The notes under the pieces were generated by a model. That model saw only the letters and a list, made by a program, of their open reading frames with translations. It did not search any database and was not told the DNA's origin. Shown here piece after piece: positions 56,793 through 64,000 of a stretch of DNA of 64,000 bases. The stretch spans positions 682,001 to 746,000 of the forward strand of contig JAPDHM010000002.1 of NCBI GenBank assembly GCA_030704425.1, read 5' to 3'. The stretch's first letter is position 1. Each line of letters begins with the position of its first letter. The position numbers and the translations under genes were made by a program. This stretch comes from Rhodobacteraceae bacterium IMCC1909 (lineage in GTDB: Bacteria; Pseudomonadota; Alphaproteobacteria; Rhodobacterales; Rhodobacteraceae).

Positions 56793-58247
56793 ATGGCGAT
56801 TTCTGAAGAGACTTTCTTTTTGCCGCCCGATGCGGAAGGCACCCTGCAAAACCAAATCCAACAGCTGGTCGCCGAAGCGATTCTCAGCGGAAGGTTTCGG
56901 GCCGGAGAGAAAATGCCCTCAAGCCGAAAATTGGCAGCCCATTTAGGGGTGAGTCGGATCACCGTGACCCTCGCCTATACCGAACTTCTGGCCGATGACT
57001 ATCTCACAAGCCGCGGTCGCTCCGGTTATTATATCAGCTCAAATGCACCGCAGCCGCCGAAATTTCCCATCATGCCTCGTGAAGACAAAGTCGATTGGGT
57101 GCGCGCCATTGGTCAAAAATTTTCCGGCGGGGTGACACTGATGAAACCCTCCGATTGGGGCAGTTACAAATATCCCTTCATCTACGGTCAAGCCGATGAA
57201 ACTCTGTTTGATCGGTCGAATTGGCGGCTCTGTGCACTTCAAGCTTTGGGCTCAAAAGACTACGATGCGCTGACCAGTGATTACTTCGATCGGGATGATC
57301 CAAAGTTGATCGAATTTATCCTGCGCCACACGCTGCCGCGGCGGGGAATCAGAGCAGAGCCAGATGAGGTTTTGGTCACCATGGGGGCGCAAAATGCGCT
57401 TTGGTTGACCGCGAATGTCCTGCTTAACCAAAGGCGAACAGCTGCATTGGAAAACCCCTGCTACCCATCCTTGCGCGATATTTTAACCCAATCACGCTGC
57501 CAAGTTGCCAGCGTTGAGGTGGATGCGGGAGGTTTGCGGCCAGACGCCTTGCCGTCTAATGTCGATGTGGTTTTCACCACCCCTTCCCACCAATGCCCGA
57601 CCGCCACCACAATGCCACTGGAGCGCCGCCGAACACTTCTGGCGCGCGCGGCAGAGCAAGATTTCTTGATTGTTGAGGACGACTATGAGTTTGAGATGTC
57701 CTTTCTTAAGGCCCCGTCTCCAGCGCTGAAATCTTTGGACCGTGAGGGGCGGGTGATCTATGTTGGCAGCTTCTCTAAATCGCTGTTTCCCGGGTTGCGG
57801 CTTGGCTATCTGGTCGGGTCCAAGCCATTTATTCGCGAGGCACGGGCGCTGCGCTCAACAGTGTTGCGTCATCCGCCCGGCCATATTCAACGCACGGCGG
57901 CCTATTTTCTATCGCTTGGTCATTACGACGCGCTGATCCGCCGGATGGGCGCTGAATTTCATGCGCGGCGCTTGGCTATGGAGGAGGCATTCTCCCAAAA
58001 TGGCCTTACCGTCGCTGGGCAAGGTGCCTTTGGTGGCAGCTCCTTTTGGATGCGTGCCCCGGCGCAGGTTGATACGGAGCAGGTTGCCGAGAGGCTGCGC
58101 AGCAAAGGCGTGTTGATCGAACCGGGTCGGCCGTTTTTTACCCAAGAAGATGCGCCAAAAAATTATTATCGCTTGGCCTATAGCTCGCTTCCCGTTCGGA
58201 AAATTGCCGAAGGGGTGGCGCTTATTGCCAGCGGGATGCATCCGTGA
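56793..58247 (+). CDS. tauR: MocR-type (GntR family) regulator of taurine genes, TauR
   Basis: A 484-residue regulator with an N-terminal GntR winged helix (KMPSSRKLAAHLGVSRITVTLAYTEL, by parts, residues about 40-65) fused to an aminotransferase-like domain. The PLP lysine lies in VGSFSKSLFPGLRLGYL. MocR/TauR proteins sense an amine through PLP and activate taurine catabolism. The position beside tpa and tauABC and the paired sites support this name. Its stop overlaps the start of the TauE-like gene by one base. Confidence 0.93.
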   Translation: MAISEETFFLPPDAEGTLQNQIQQLVAEAILSGRFRAGEKMPSSRKLAAHLGVSRITVTLAYTELLADDYLTSRGRSGYYISSNAPQPPKFPIMPREDKVDWVRAIGQKFSGGVTLMKPSDWGSYKYPFIYGQADETLFDRSNWRLCALQALGSKDYDALTSDYFDRDDPKLIEFILRHTLPRRGIRAEPDEVLVTMGAQNALWLTANVLLNQRRTAALENPCYPSLRDILTQSRCQVASVEVDAGGLRPDALPSNVDVVFTTPSHQCPTATTMPLERRRTLLARAAEQDFLIVEDDYEFEMSFLKAPSPALKSLDREGRVIYVGSFSKSLFPGLRLGYLVGSKPFIREARALRSTVLRHPPGHIQRTAAYFLSLGHYDALIRRMGAEFHARRLAMEEAFSQNGLTVAGQGAFGGSSFWMRAPAQVDTEQVAERLRSKGVLIEPGRPFFTQEDAPKNYYRLAYSSLPVRKIAEGVALIASGMHP

Positions 58248-59011
58248 TGCAAGCGGCCTCAGCAGCCTTAGCTTTGCCGCCAGAGCACCTTGCACTACTC
58301 GGTTTGATTTGCTTCATTGCCGGTCTTGTGCGCGGCTTTTCAGGCTTTGCACTTTCCGCCATGGTCATGGCATCGGGTGCCTTGATCCTGCCGCCTGTGC
58401 AACTGATTCCCGTCTGTTGGTGGCTTGAGATGACCGCCTCGCTTTTCATGCTACGCGGCGGTTGGCGCCAGGCCAATCGCAAGGTCGCTCTGGGTCTGGC
58501 GGTTGGCTCGACCATCGGCGTGCCATTCGGTCTGGCCCTGATCACTCAGGTCGATCCGGAAACCTCAAAGCTGATCGCGCTTGCGGTCATCGCCAGTCTC
58601 GCCGCCTTGCAACTTGCCCGGGTGCAATTGCGCTTTTTGGCCAGCAATTGGGGGCTTTACGGATCGAGCTGGATGGCGGGCGTGGCCACGGGGCTGGCCA
58701 GTGTTGGCGGCATGGTTGTGGCGCTCTACGTTTTGGCACAAAATGCTCCACCGCGTGAAATGCGCGCCTCTTTGGTGTTATTTTTGTTTCTGGGCAGTGT
58801 CACGACGGCGCTTAGCCTGCTGGCTTTTGGACTAATGGACCGAACCGCCATAGCCCGCGGGTTGGCCATGGCTGGGCCCGCGGCTCTTGGGGTTATCTTG
58901 GGACAACTGTCCTTCGCACCAAGGTGGGAGCATCTTTACAAACCGTTTTGCCTTCTGCTTTTACTGGCGCTGGCCGGTTGGGGCATCCTGCGGATGATCT
59001 TTGAAATTTAA
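58247..59011 (+). CDS. TauE/SafE (TSUP) family permease, probable sulfite/sulfonate exporter
   Basis: A 254-residue membrane protein with seven to eight hydrophobic helices and the TSUP N-terminal pattern FIAGLVRGFSGFALSAMVMASGALILPP (by parts) with a second-half repeat after GVATGLASVGGMVVALYVL. In sulfonate degraders TauE-type TSUP proteins export sulfite or sulfoacetate. The ATG at 58247 overlaps the tauR stop (TGATG); a GTG three bases earlier is possible. It converges with a sugar ABC ATPase gene, 19 bases away. Confidence 0.87.
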   Translation: MQAASAALALPPEHLALLGLICFIAGLVRGFSGFALSAMVMASGALILPPVQLIPVCWWLEMTASLFMLRGGWRQANRKVALGLAVGSTIGVPFGLALITQVDPETSKLIALAVIASLAALQLARVQLRFLASNWGLYGSSWMAGVATGLASVGGMVVALYVLAQNAPPREMRASLVLFLFLGSVTTALSLLAFGLMDRTAIARGLAMAGPAALGVILGQLSFAPRWEHLYKPFCLLLLLALAGWGILRMIFEI

Positions 59012-59030
59012 CACCCCCAAGCGGCGCGCC

Positions 59031-60089
59031 CTATCGAATGCGGATTTCACTGGCCGCATCAAACAGGCGAACAGAGGCGGGATCAAGGATCAACCCCACC
59101 GTGTCCCCTTCCGTTGAGCGTGTTTCGCCGCGCTCCTCGACGACAATTTTCTCGCCAGTCGCGCCCTTCAAATAGGCGTAGGAGACGCCACCAAGGCTTT
59201 CGGTCATCTCGATGCGATGGGTCCTGCCCTTTGGGTCAAGAGTCAAATGCTCTGGACGTAGACCAATTTCAACAGCCGTCCCATAAGCCGGCAAGGTGAC
59301 GGGCAGATCCACGGCGGTCTCTAGGCCCGGCACATCGACCGCACCGTTTTTTACCACTGCTGAAAGGAAATGCATTGCCGGACTGCCGATGAAACCTGCT
59401 ACAAATTTATTGTCCGGATCGCGATAAAGGTCCATTGGTGCACCGACCTGCTCAATCACCCCGCCCCGTAGAACGACGATCTTATCCGCGAGTGTCATGG
59501 CCTCAACCTGATCATGGGTGACATAGATCATGGTCGCGCCGATTTCCTTATGCAGTCTTGCGATCTCCACGCGCATCTCAACCCGCAGTTCCGCGTCAAG
59601 ATTCGACAAAGGTTCATCGAACAAAAATACCTCCGGCCCGCGCACAATGGCCCGGCCGATCGATACGCGCTGCCGCTGCCCGCCCGAGAGCGCCACGGGC
59701 TTTCGCTTGAGGTAATCATCAAGTTTCAAAATCCGGCTGGCTTCAGCGACCTTTTGCGCAATCTCATTCTTTGGATGGCCATTCATGCGCAGGCCAAACC
59801 CCATGTTTTCCTGCACGGTCATATGCGGATAGAGTGCATAGGTTTGGAATACCATCGCCACGCCACGCCGCGCTGGGTCTTCGCGGGTAACATCGCGCGT
59901 GCCAATAGAAATGGCGCCGCCCGTGGTGTCCTCGAGCCCAGCCACCATCCGCAGCAAAGTGGATTTTCCGCAGCCAGACGGGCCGACAAATACACAAAAC
60001 TCGCCGTCTTTGATCTCAAGATCAATCCCATGTATGACCTGAACTTCGCCATATTTTTTGGTGATATTAGATAGAGTTACACCGGACAT
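59031..60089 (-). CDS. Sugar ABC transporter ATP-binding protein (UgpC/MalK type)
   Basis: A 352-residue ABC ATPase with Walker A VGPSGCGKST near residue 36, Q-loop VFQTYALYPHMTV, signature ALSGGQRQRVSIGR, and Walker B VFLFDEPLSNLD. A C-terminal TOBE regulatory domain (IGLRPEHLTL) follows. This architecture serves CUT1-type carbohydrate importers. It follows the IclR gene by 20 bases on the same strand, while the binding protein and permeases are transcribed the other way. The four genes together form one transporter. Substrate unknown. Confidence 0.92.
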   Translation of the reverse strand: MSGVTLSNITKKYGEVQVIHGIDLEIKDGEFCVFVGPSGCGKSTLLRMVAGLEDTTGGAISIGTRDVTREDPARRGVAMVFQTYALYPHMTVQENMGFGLRMNGHPKNEIAQKVAEASRILKLDDYLKRKPVALSGGQRQRVSIGRAIVRGPEVFLFDEPLSNLDAELRVEMRVEIARLHKEIGATMIYVTHDQVEAMTLADKIVVLRGGVIEQVGAPMDLYRDPDNKFVAGFIGSPAMHFLSAVVKNGAVDVPGLETAVDLPVTLPAYGTAVEIGLRPEHLTLDPKGRTHRIEMTESLGGVSYAYLKGATGEKIVVEERGETRSTEGDTVGLILDPASVRLFDAASEIRIR

Positions 60090-60109
60090 TTATCTCGTCT
60101 CCCAATCGG

Positions 60110-60895
60110 TCAGCTCCATATCGGAACCTGCCATAATTCTGCTTGGGCCCCAATGGAATTTGCGGTGTCATGCAAAGCGGGCCAATGTTTTTTCAATTCA
60201 TCAATGCCATATCGGTTGGTGGAGGTGGCAATGGACAAAGCGCCAACAACCTGCTCCTGCCCGTTCAAAATCGGGCAGGCTATGGAAATGATTCCAAGTT
60301 GGTGCTCTTCGCGGTCATAGGCCACCCGCGCGTCACGGATGATCAACAATTCCGCCGCCAGAGTTTTCTGATTTCGGTGGGTATTGGGGGTATAAGCAAC
60401 AAAAGATTGTTCTTCCAAGGCACGTTTTTGTGCGCGCTCTGGCATGAATGCCAAGATCACTTTCCCGACGCCTGTGCAATATCCCGGTGCTATTTTTCCA
60501 GCCTGCGCCAAAGTATCAAATTTGTCAGTCGCTTTGTATTTGTCGACAAATAGAACATGCCCATTGTCGATTTGCGCCAAGTGAATCGCCTCACCGATCT
60601 CCTCCGCCAAAGCCTCAATAAATGGGCGGGCGACGGAGGCAAGGGAGCTGTGCCGCCAAGCCGCGTGAGCCAAACGTACCAGCCGAAGCCCCATGGAATA
60701 GGTTTGGCGTTCAGCATCAAAGGCCAGCATCCCCTGATTGGTTAGGGTTTGCACGAACCTATAAAGCGTGGGCTTTGGAAAGGGGCTATTGGCCAATAAC
60801 TCAGAAAACCTCACCGGGCGTTCAAAAGAAGCCACTTGATCCAAGACCTGCATCGCCTTGCCAACCGTTCCATCTGAATGCGGTGCGTCATACAT
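60110..60895 (-). CDS. IclR family transcriptional regulator
   Basis: A 261-residue regulator. The N-terminal winged helix (VRFSELLANSPFPKPTLYRFVQTL by parts, residues about 20-45) is followed by the IclR effector domain (IHLAQIDNGHVLFVDKY, PGYCTGVGKVILAF, YDREEHQLGIISIACPI). It is divergent from the ABC binding-protein gene, with 189 bases between, and is co-directional with the transporter ATPase gene, so local control of this transport operon is likely. Confidence 0.92.
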   Translation of the reverse strand: MYDAPHSDGTVGKAMQVLDQVASFERPVRFSELLANSPFPKPTLYRFVQTLTNQGMLAFDAERQTYSMGLRLVRLAHAAWRHSSLASVARPFIEALAEEIGEAIHLAQIDNGHVLFVDKYKATDKFDTLAQAGKIAPGYCTGVGKVILAFMPERAQKRALEEQSFVAYTPNTHRNQKTLAAELLIIRDARVAYDREEHQLGIISIACPILNGQEQVVGALSIATSTNRYGIDELKKHWPALHDTANSIGAQAELWQVPIWS

Positions 60896-61084
60896 TTATA
60901 GTGTCAGTCCCAATATTTGCCCAATTCACTTCATTTGAAAATCAACGCCGGGCCAGGAAAATTTTCTGACGCCAACGCCGACGAATTTGTTGACAAGCAT
61001 ATGCGAGTCACGATTAAAATATCAATATGTAAAACCGAGTTTCATTATTTGAAACAAAAATGCGGAAACACTAGGGAGGATACC

Positions 61085-62341
61085 ATGCGTTCCATTTTGA
61101 AAGCGACAGCTGTGTCGCTCGCGACACTCGTTGCACTGGCCGGGCCTGCATCTGCAGAATTGACTGGCAACCTAAAGATCAATCTCGATACGTCGAACCC
61201 TGCACCACGTGCAACAATGGAAGCTTTAATTGCAAAATTCCAAGCTGCACATCCGGCATTAAACATTACAACTAATGTGATTGATCGTGAGGCCTACAAA
61301 ACGCAAATACGTAATTTTCTATCAGCCGATGCGCCTGACGTCCTAACATGGTACGCCGCCAACAGGATGAGGCCCTATGTTGAGGCTGGCTTGTTAGAAG
61401 ATGTATCGGACATGTGGGCTGATGGTACAGACATTGCTAACGAATTAGCATCTACAAAAGGTGCGCTGACAGTTGACGGCAAACAATGGGGCGTCCCTTA
61501 TACGTACTATCAATGGGGCATCTATTATAGAAAAGATATCTATGAAGAACTAGGCCTCTCAGAGCCTGCTAACTTTGATGATATGCTGTCAAACTGTGAA
61601 GCAATGATTGCATCTGGGCGCAAATGTTACACCATAGGAAATAAATGGCTTTGGACCGGAGCTGGATGGTTTGACTACATCAATTTACGGACCAACGGAT
61701 TTAACTTCCATATGCAAATGGCTGCCGGCGAAATTGAATGGACCGATCCACGAGTTCGTGAAACATTCGCCAACTGGGGTAAATTAATTCGCATGGGCGC
61801 GTTCATTGACGACAATCAGAATAAAGACTGGCAGCAGTCACTACCGTTTATAATTGATGGTTCCGCTGGGGCCATTTTAATGGGCAACTTTGCAGTTTCA
61901 CCGTTACGTGAAGGTGGATTGACCGACGATCAATTAGACTTTCATCAATTTCCGGCAATCACTGCTGGTGTTGCGATGGCAGAAGATGCTCCAACAGATA
62001 CATTTCATATTGCTGCCAATGCCAAAAATAAAGATAACGCCCGAGCTTTCTTAGCATATATTGTTTCTGCTGATGCTCAAACTGAAATGAATAATGGCGC
62101 TAATTTGGGACAGCTGCCGGTTAATTCCAAAGCGTCTGTGGATGATGATAAATTCCTAAATAAAGGCTTTGAAATGCTGTCTTCAAACAGCCCGGGAGGC
62201 GTAGCACAGTTCTTTGACCGTGACTTCCCAGCAGAAATGGCGCAAGCTGCCATGGAGGGTTTCCAAGAATTCATGATTTATCCAGATAACCTGGACGATA
62301 TCCTTGACCGCATCGAAGGCGTACGAAAAGAAGTTTACTAA
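61085..62341 (+). CDS. CUT1-type sugar ABC transporter substrate-binding protein
   Basis: A 418-residue extracellular solute-binding protein (family 1). From ATG 61085, with an AGGGAGGA box, it has a Sec signal peptide (MRSILKATAVSLATLVALAG, cleavage near ASA), then LKINLDTSNPAPRATMEALI and DVLTWYAANRMRPY. The segment GVPYTYYQWGIYYRKDIYEELG is present by parts, as is GSAGAILMGNF. The codons are visibly more AT-rich than in genes to the left. It probably binds a mono- or oligosaccharide or related polyol; which one cannot be read. Confidence 0.92.
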   Translation: MRSILKATAVSLATLVALAGPASAELTGNLKINLDTSNPAPRATMEALIAKFQAAHPALNITTNVIDREAYKTQIRNFLSADAPDVLTWYAANRMRPYVEAGLLEDVSDMWADGTDIANELASTKGALTVDGKQWGVPYTYYQWGIYYRKDIYEELGLSEPANFDDMLSNCEAMIASGRKCYTIGNKWLWTGAGWFDYINLRTNGFNFHMQMAAGEIEWTDPRVRETFANWGKLIRMGAFIDDNQNKDWQQSLPFIIDGSAGAILMGNFAVSPLREGGLTDDQLDFHQFPAITAGVAMAEDAPTDTFHIAANAKNKDNARAFLAYIVSADAQTEMNNGANLGQLPVNSKASVDDDKFLNKGFEMLSSNSPGGVAQFFDRDFPAEMAQAAMEGFQEFMIYPDNLDDILDRIEGVRKEVY

Positions 62342-62380
62342 GTTCAAACACGGGAGCTAATTTTCAACTCACCGAATATC

Positions 62381-62406
62381 GGATGCGCAGGGCAACCTGC
62401 GCATCC
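62381..62406 (+). other. GCAA-tetraloop hairpin between binding-protein and permease genes
   Basis: A perfect 11-bp stem GGATGCGCAGG/CCTGCGCATCC capped by the stable loop GCAA, without a following T-run. It lies 40 bases after the binding-protein stop and 83 bases before the permease start. Such stems typically protect the upstream mRNA from 3' exonucleases, giving more binding protein than permease. Confidence 0.7.
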
Positions 62407-62489
62407 GCCCCTAGTATCACTAACGACAAGCGGCTTCCGTTTGTCTTTTCTGATTTCTTAGACCTTCACTTCCCGCGGAAGGCGACTCG

Positions 62490-63416
62490 ATGAACACAAC
62501 ATTGGTCAAACAGAACTGGTACAAGCGAAATGAAATCGCGATCACGCCATGGCTGTTTTTGGTGCCAGGGCTCATTATGTTTGCAATTTACGTAGTCTTC
62601 CCAATTTTTCAAAGCTTTCGTATCTCCTTATTCAAATGGGATGGCCTTGGATCATTAGCGACACATGGCGAATATATTGGGATGGCAAATTATGAAAAGC
62701 TTCTGACCCGAGATCGCTCTTTCAACATTTCGCTTTGGAACAATCTTAAGTGGCTGGTTTTTTATCTAGCCTCAATTCCAGCCGGACTATTTATCGCATT
62801 ATTCCTCAATCAAACCGTGCGCGGCATTCGACTTTATAAATCCTTGTTTTTCTTTCCATTCGTAATCTCTCAAATCGTTGTTGGCTTGGTTTTTACGTGG
62901 TTTTATGATCCACAATACGGGCTATTCAACGGGATCATTGGCTTTGTCGGCTTTAAGCCACTAAATGTTTTGGGTGATCCTACCTTATCGACCTACGGGG
63001 TCATAGCAGCTGGGCTTTGGCCACAGACGGCATATTGCATGATCCTTTATCTAACCGGCCTCAACTCCCTTGACCTCGAACAAACCGAAGCGGCTCGTTT
63101 GGACGGTGCCAAAGGCATTAGGATGCTTTGGCACGTTATCTTACCGCAATTACGCCCCGCCACGTTCATTGCCTTTGTGGTGACAGTGATCGGCTCGCTT
63201 CGCTCATTTGACCTGATCTCAATCATGACTAATGGTGGCCCGTTCGGGTCATCGCGAGTGCTCAGTTTTTACATGTTTGAAAAGTCCCTTTCAGAATACG
63301 GTTTCAAAATGGGCTATGGCGCCGCGATTGCGGTGATCCTATTTCTAATAATGATGGTATTCATTGGCTACTTTTTGTGGCGCATGTACCAAGATGAGAA
63401 AGCCACTAACGGATGA
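62490..63416 (+). CDS. Sugar ABC transporter permease (MalF/UgpA type)
   Basis: A 308-residue inner-membrane permease with six hydrophobic segments. The N-terminal helix TPWLFLVPGLIMFAIYVVFP is typical of CUT1 permeases. The cytoplasmic EAA motif (EAARLDGAKGIRMLWHVILPQ by parts) near residue 205 contacts the ATPase. The C-terminal half has GSLRSFDLISIMTNGGP. It follows the binding-protein gene after a stem-loop and precedes the second permease by 32 bases. Confidence 0.92.
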   Translation: MNTTLVKQNWYKRNEIAITPWLFLVPGLIMFAIYVVFPIFQSFRISLFKWDGLGSLATHGEYIGMANYEKLLTRDRSFNISLWNNLKWLVFYLASIPAGLFIALFLNQTVRGIRLYKSLFFFPFVISQIVVGLVFTWFYDPQYGLFNGIIGFVGFKPLNVLGDPTLSTYGVIAAGLWPQTAYCMILYLTGLNSLDLEQTEAARLDGAKGIRMLWHVILPQLRPATFIAFVVTVIGSLRSFDLISIMTNGGPFGSSRVLSFYMFEKSLSEYGFKMGYGAAIAVILFLIMMVFIGYFLWRMYQDEKATNG

Positions 63417-63448
63417 AATCCATTTTTGCAGCTTTGGAGCTATAACGG

Positions 63449-64000
63449 ATGTTTCCGAAACCCATCGAAAAATCATCACGCACTTGGCAGCTTGGTTATC
63501 AGGCCCTACTACCCACCGTGATGTTACTATGGCTGGCCCCCTTACTAGCCGTGGCGCTCTTTTCGATCCGGCCAGACTCAGATTTTTTAGTTGGCAATTA
63601 TTGGGGCTGGCCATCATCCTTTGAGATGACCAAAAACTACGGCATGGTGTTTGGCTCCGCAATGCCGCGCTACATAATGAATTCTTTTCTGATAACTATT
63701 CCGACAGTAATAGGAGCGGTAGCGCTCAGCTGTATGACCGGCTTTGCACTGGGCGTTTACAAATTCCGCGGAAATTTGCTGATCTTTTTCATGTTCATTG
63801 CCGGTAATTTCGTGCCCTTTCAAATCCTCATGGTACCCGTGCGCGACCTGACACTTGATATCGGGTTATATAATACCAAAACGGGGCTCGTTTTATTTCA
63901 CATCGCGTTTCAAACTGGATTTTGCACCCTCTTCATGCGCAATTTCATCAAAGCGCTGCCCCATGAGCTGATCGAAGCGGCTCGGGTCGAGGGCATCGCT
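63449..64000 (+). CDS. Sugar ABC transporter permease (MalG/UgpE type), 3' end outside window
   Basis: The open frame from ATG 63449 reads MFPKPIEKSSRTWQLG, then a first helix (ALLPTVMLLWLAPLLAVALF), a periplasmic segment with SFEMTKNYGMVF, further helices and FVPFQILMVPVRDL. It reaches the EAA loop (HELIEAARVEGIA) exactly at the window end. 184 codons are visible of an expected 280-300. It is the second membrane subunit of the importer. Gene order (binding protein, MalF-like, MalG-like) is that of CUT1 systems. Confidence 0.9.
   Translation, partial: MFPKPIEKSSRTWQLGYQALLPTVMLLWLAPLLAVALFSIRPDSDFLVGNYWGWPSSFEMTKNYGMVFGSAMPRYIMNSFLITIPTVIGAVALSCMTGFALGVYKFRGNLLIFFMFIAGNFVPFQILMVPVRDLTLDIGLYNTKTGLVLFHIAFQTGFCTLFMRNFIKALPHELIEAARVEGIA

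Noticed and set aside
1-64000. CRISPR arrays, insertion sequences, prophage, tRNA or rRNA genes
   Set aside because: I looked for regular spaced repeats, transposase or integrase frames, and cloverleaf-like sequences in the gaps and found none that I could support.

Overview
The window looks like chromosomal DNA of a marine alphaproteobacterium of the order Rhodobacterales (roseobacter group). The indications are a GcrA cell-cycle regulator, the argD-argF pair, the methylmalonyl-CoA epimerase/DUF1467 pair, a DUF6356 protein, and above all a complete set of taurine/sulfonate genes (xsc, pta, tauABC, tpa, a MocR-type tauR, a TauE-like permease). By eye the base composition is moderate, which would suit a pelagic lineage such as the RCA cluster (Planktomarina-like); that placement is a guess. 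I see no tRNA, rRNA, CRISPR array, insertion sequence or prophage.

Region 1 (1-31.3 kb) is mostly core housekeeping: 3' part of glyA, a VOC protein, an esterase, lepA, rpmB, meaB, hrpB, gnd, argF, argD, an ABC-2 permease, gcrA, rimO, an IMPACT-like protein, an M48 lipoprotein, a class II deacetylase-like enzyme, a nitroreductase, a CysZ-like membrane protein, DUF1467 and mce, aspS, an Lrp regulator, carB, arsH and tdk. One response-regulator gene here (22,952-23,637) is a pseudogene.

Region 2 (31.5-42.7 kb) starts with an alanine/sodium symporter carrying two in-frame stop codons. A six-gene minus-strand operon follows, xsc-pta-soeA-(alpha/beta hydrolase)-soeB-soeC. It couples sulfite release from sulfoacetaldehyde to a cytoplasmic molybdenum sulfite dehydrogenase. 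The region ends with a GGDEF-EAL gene that is broken in four places.

Region 3 (42.9-51.5 kb) holds metY-hydrolase-fadN, then a non-pyrrolysine MttB-family methyltransferase divergent from a dimethylglycine/sarcosine dehydrogenase-like flavoprotein.

Region 4 (51.5-59.0 kb) is the taurine uptake and deamination locus: tauABC on the minus strand, tpa-tauR-tauE on the plus strand. With region 2 it gives a full route: taurine import (TauABC), transamination to sulfoacetaldehyde (Tpa), cleavage to acetyl phosphate plus sulfite (Xsc), conversion to acetyl-CoA (Pta), and sulfite oxidation (SoeABC) or export (TauE-like). I found paired half-sites of the form YTGGAYCTAW, always 23 bp apart start to start, in front of tpa, in front of tauR and in front of xsc. 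This predicts that TauR controls both unlinked loci.

Region 5 (59.0-64.0 kb) is a sugar-type ABC importer with an IclR regulator. Its substrate-binding protein and permease genes are visibly more AT-rich than the rest. The second permease runs off the window end.
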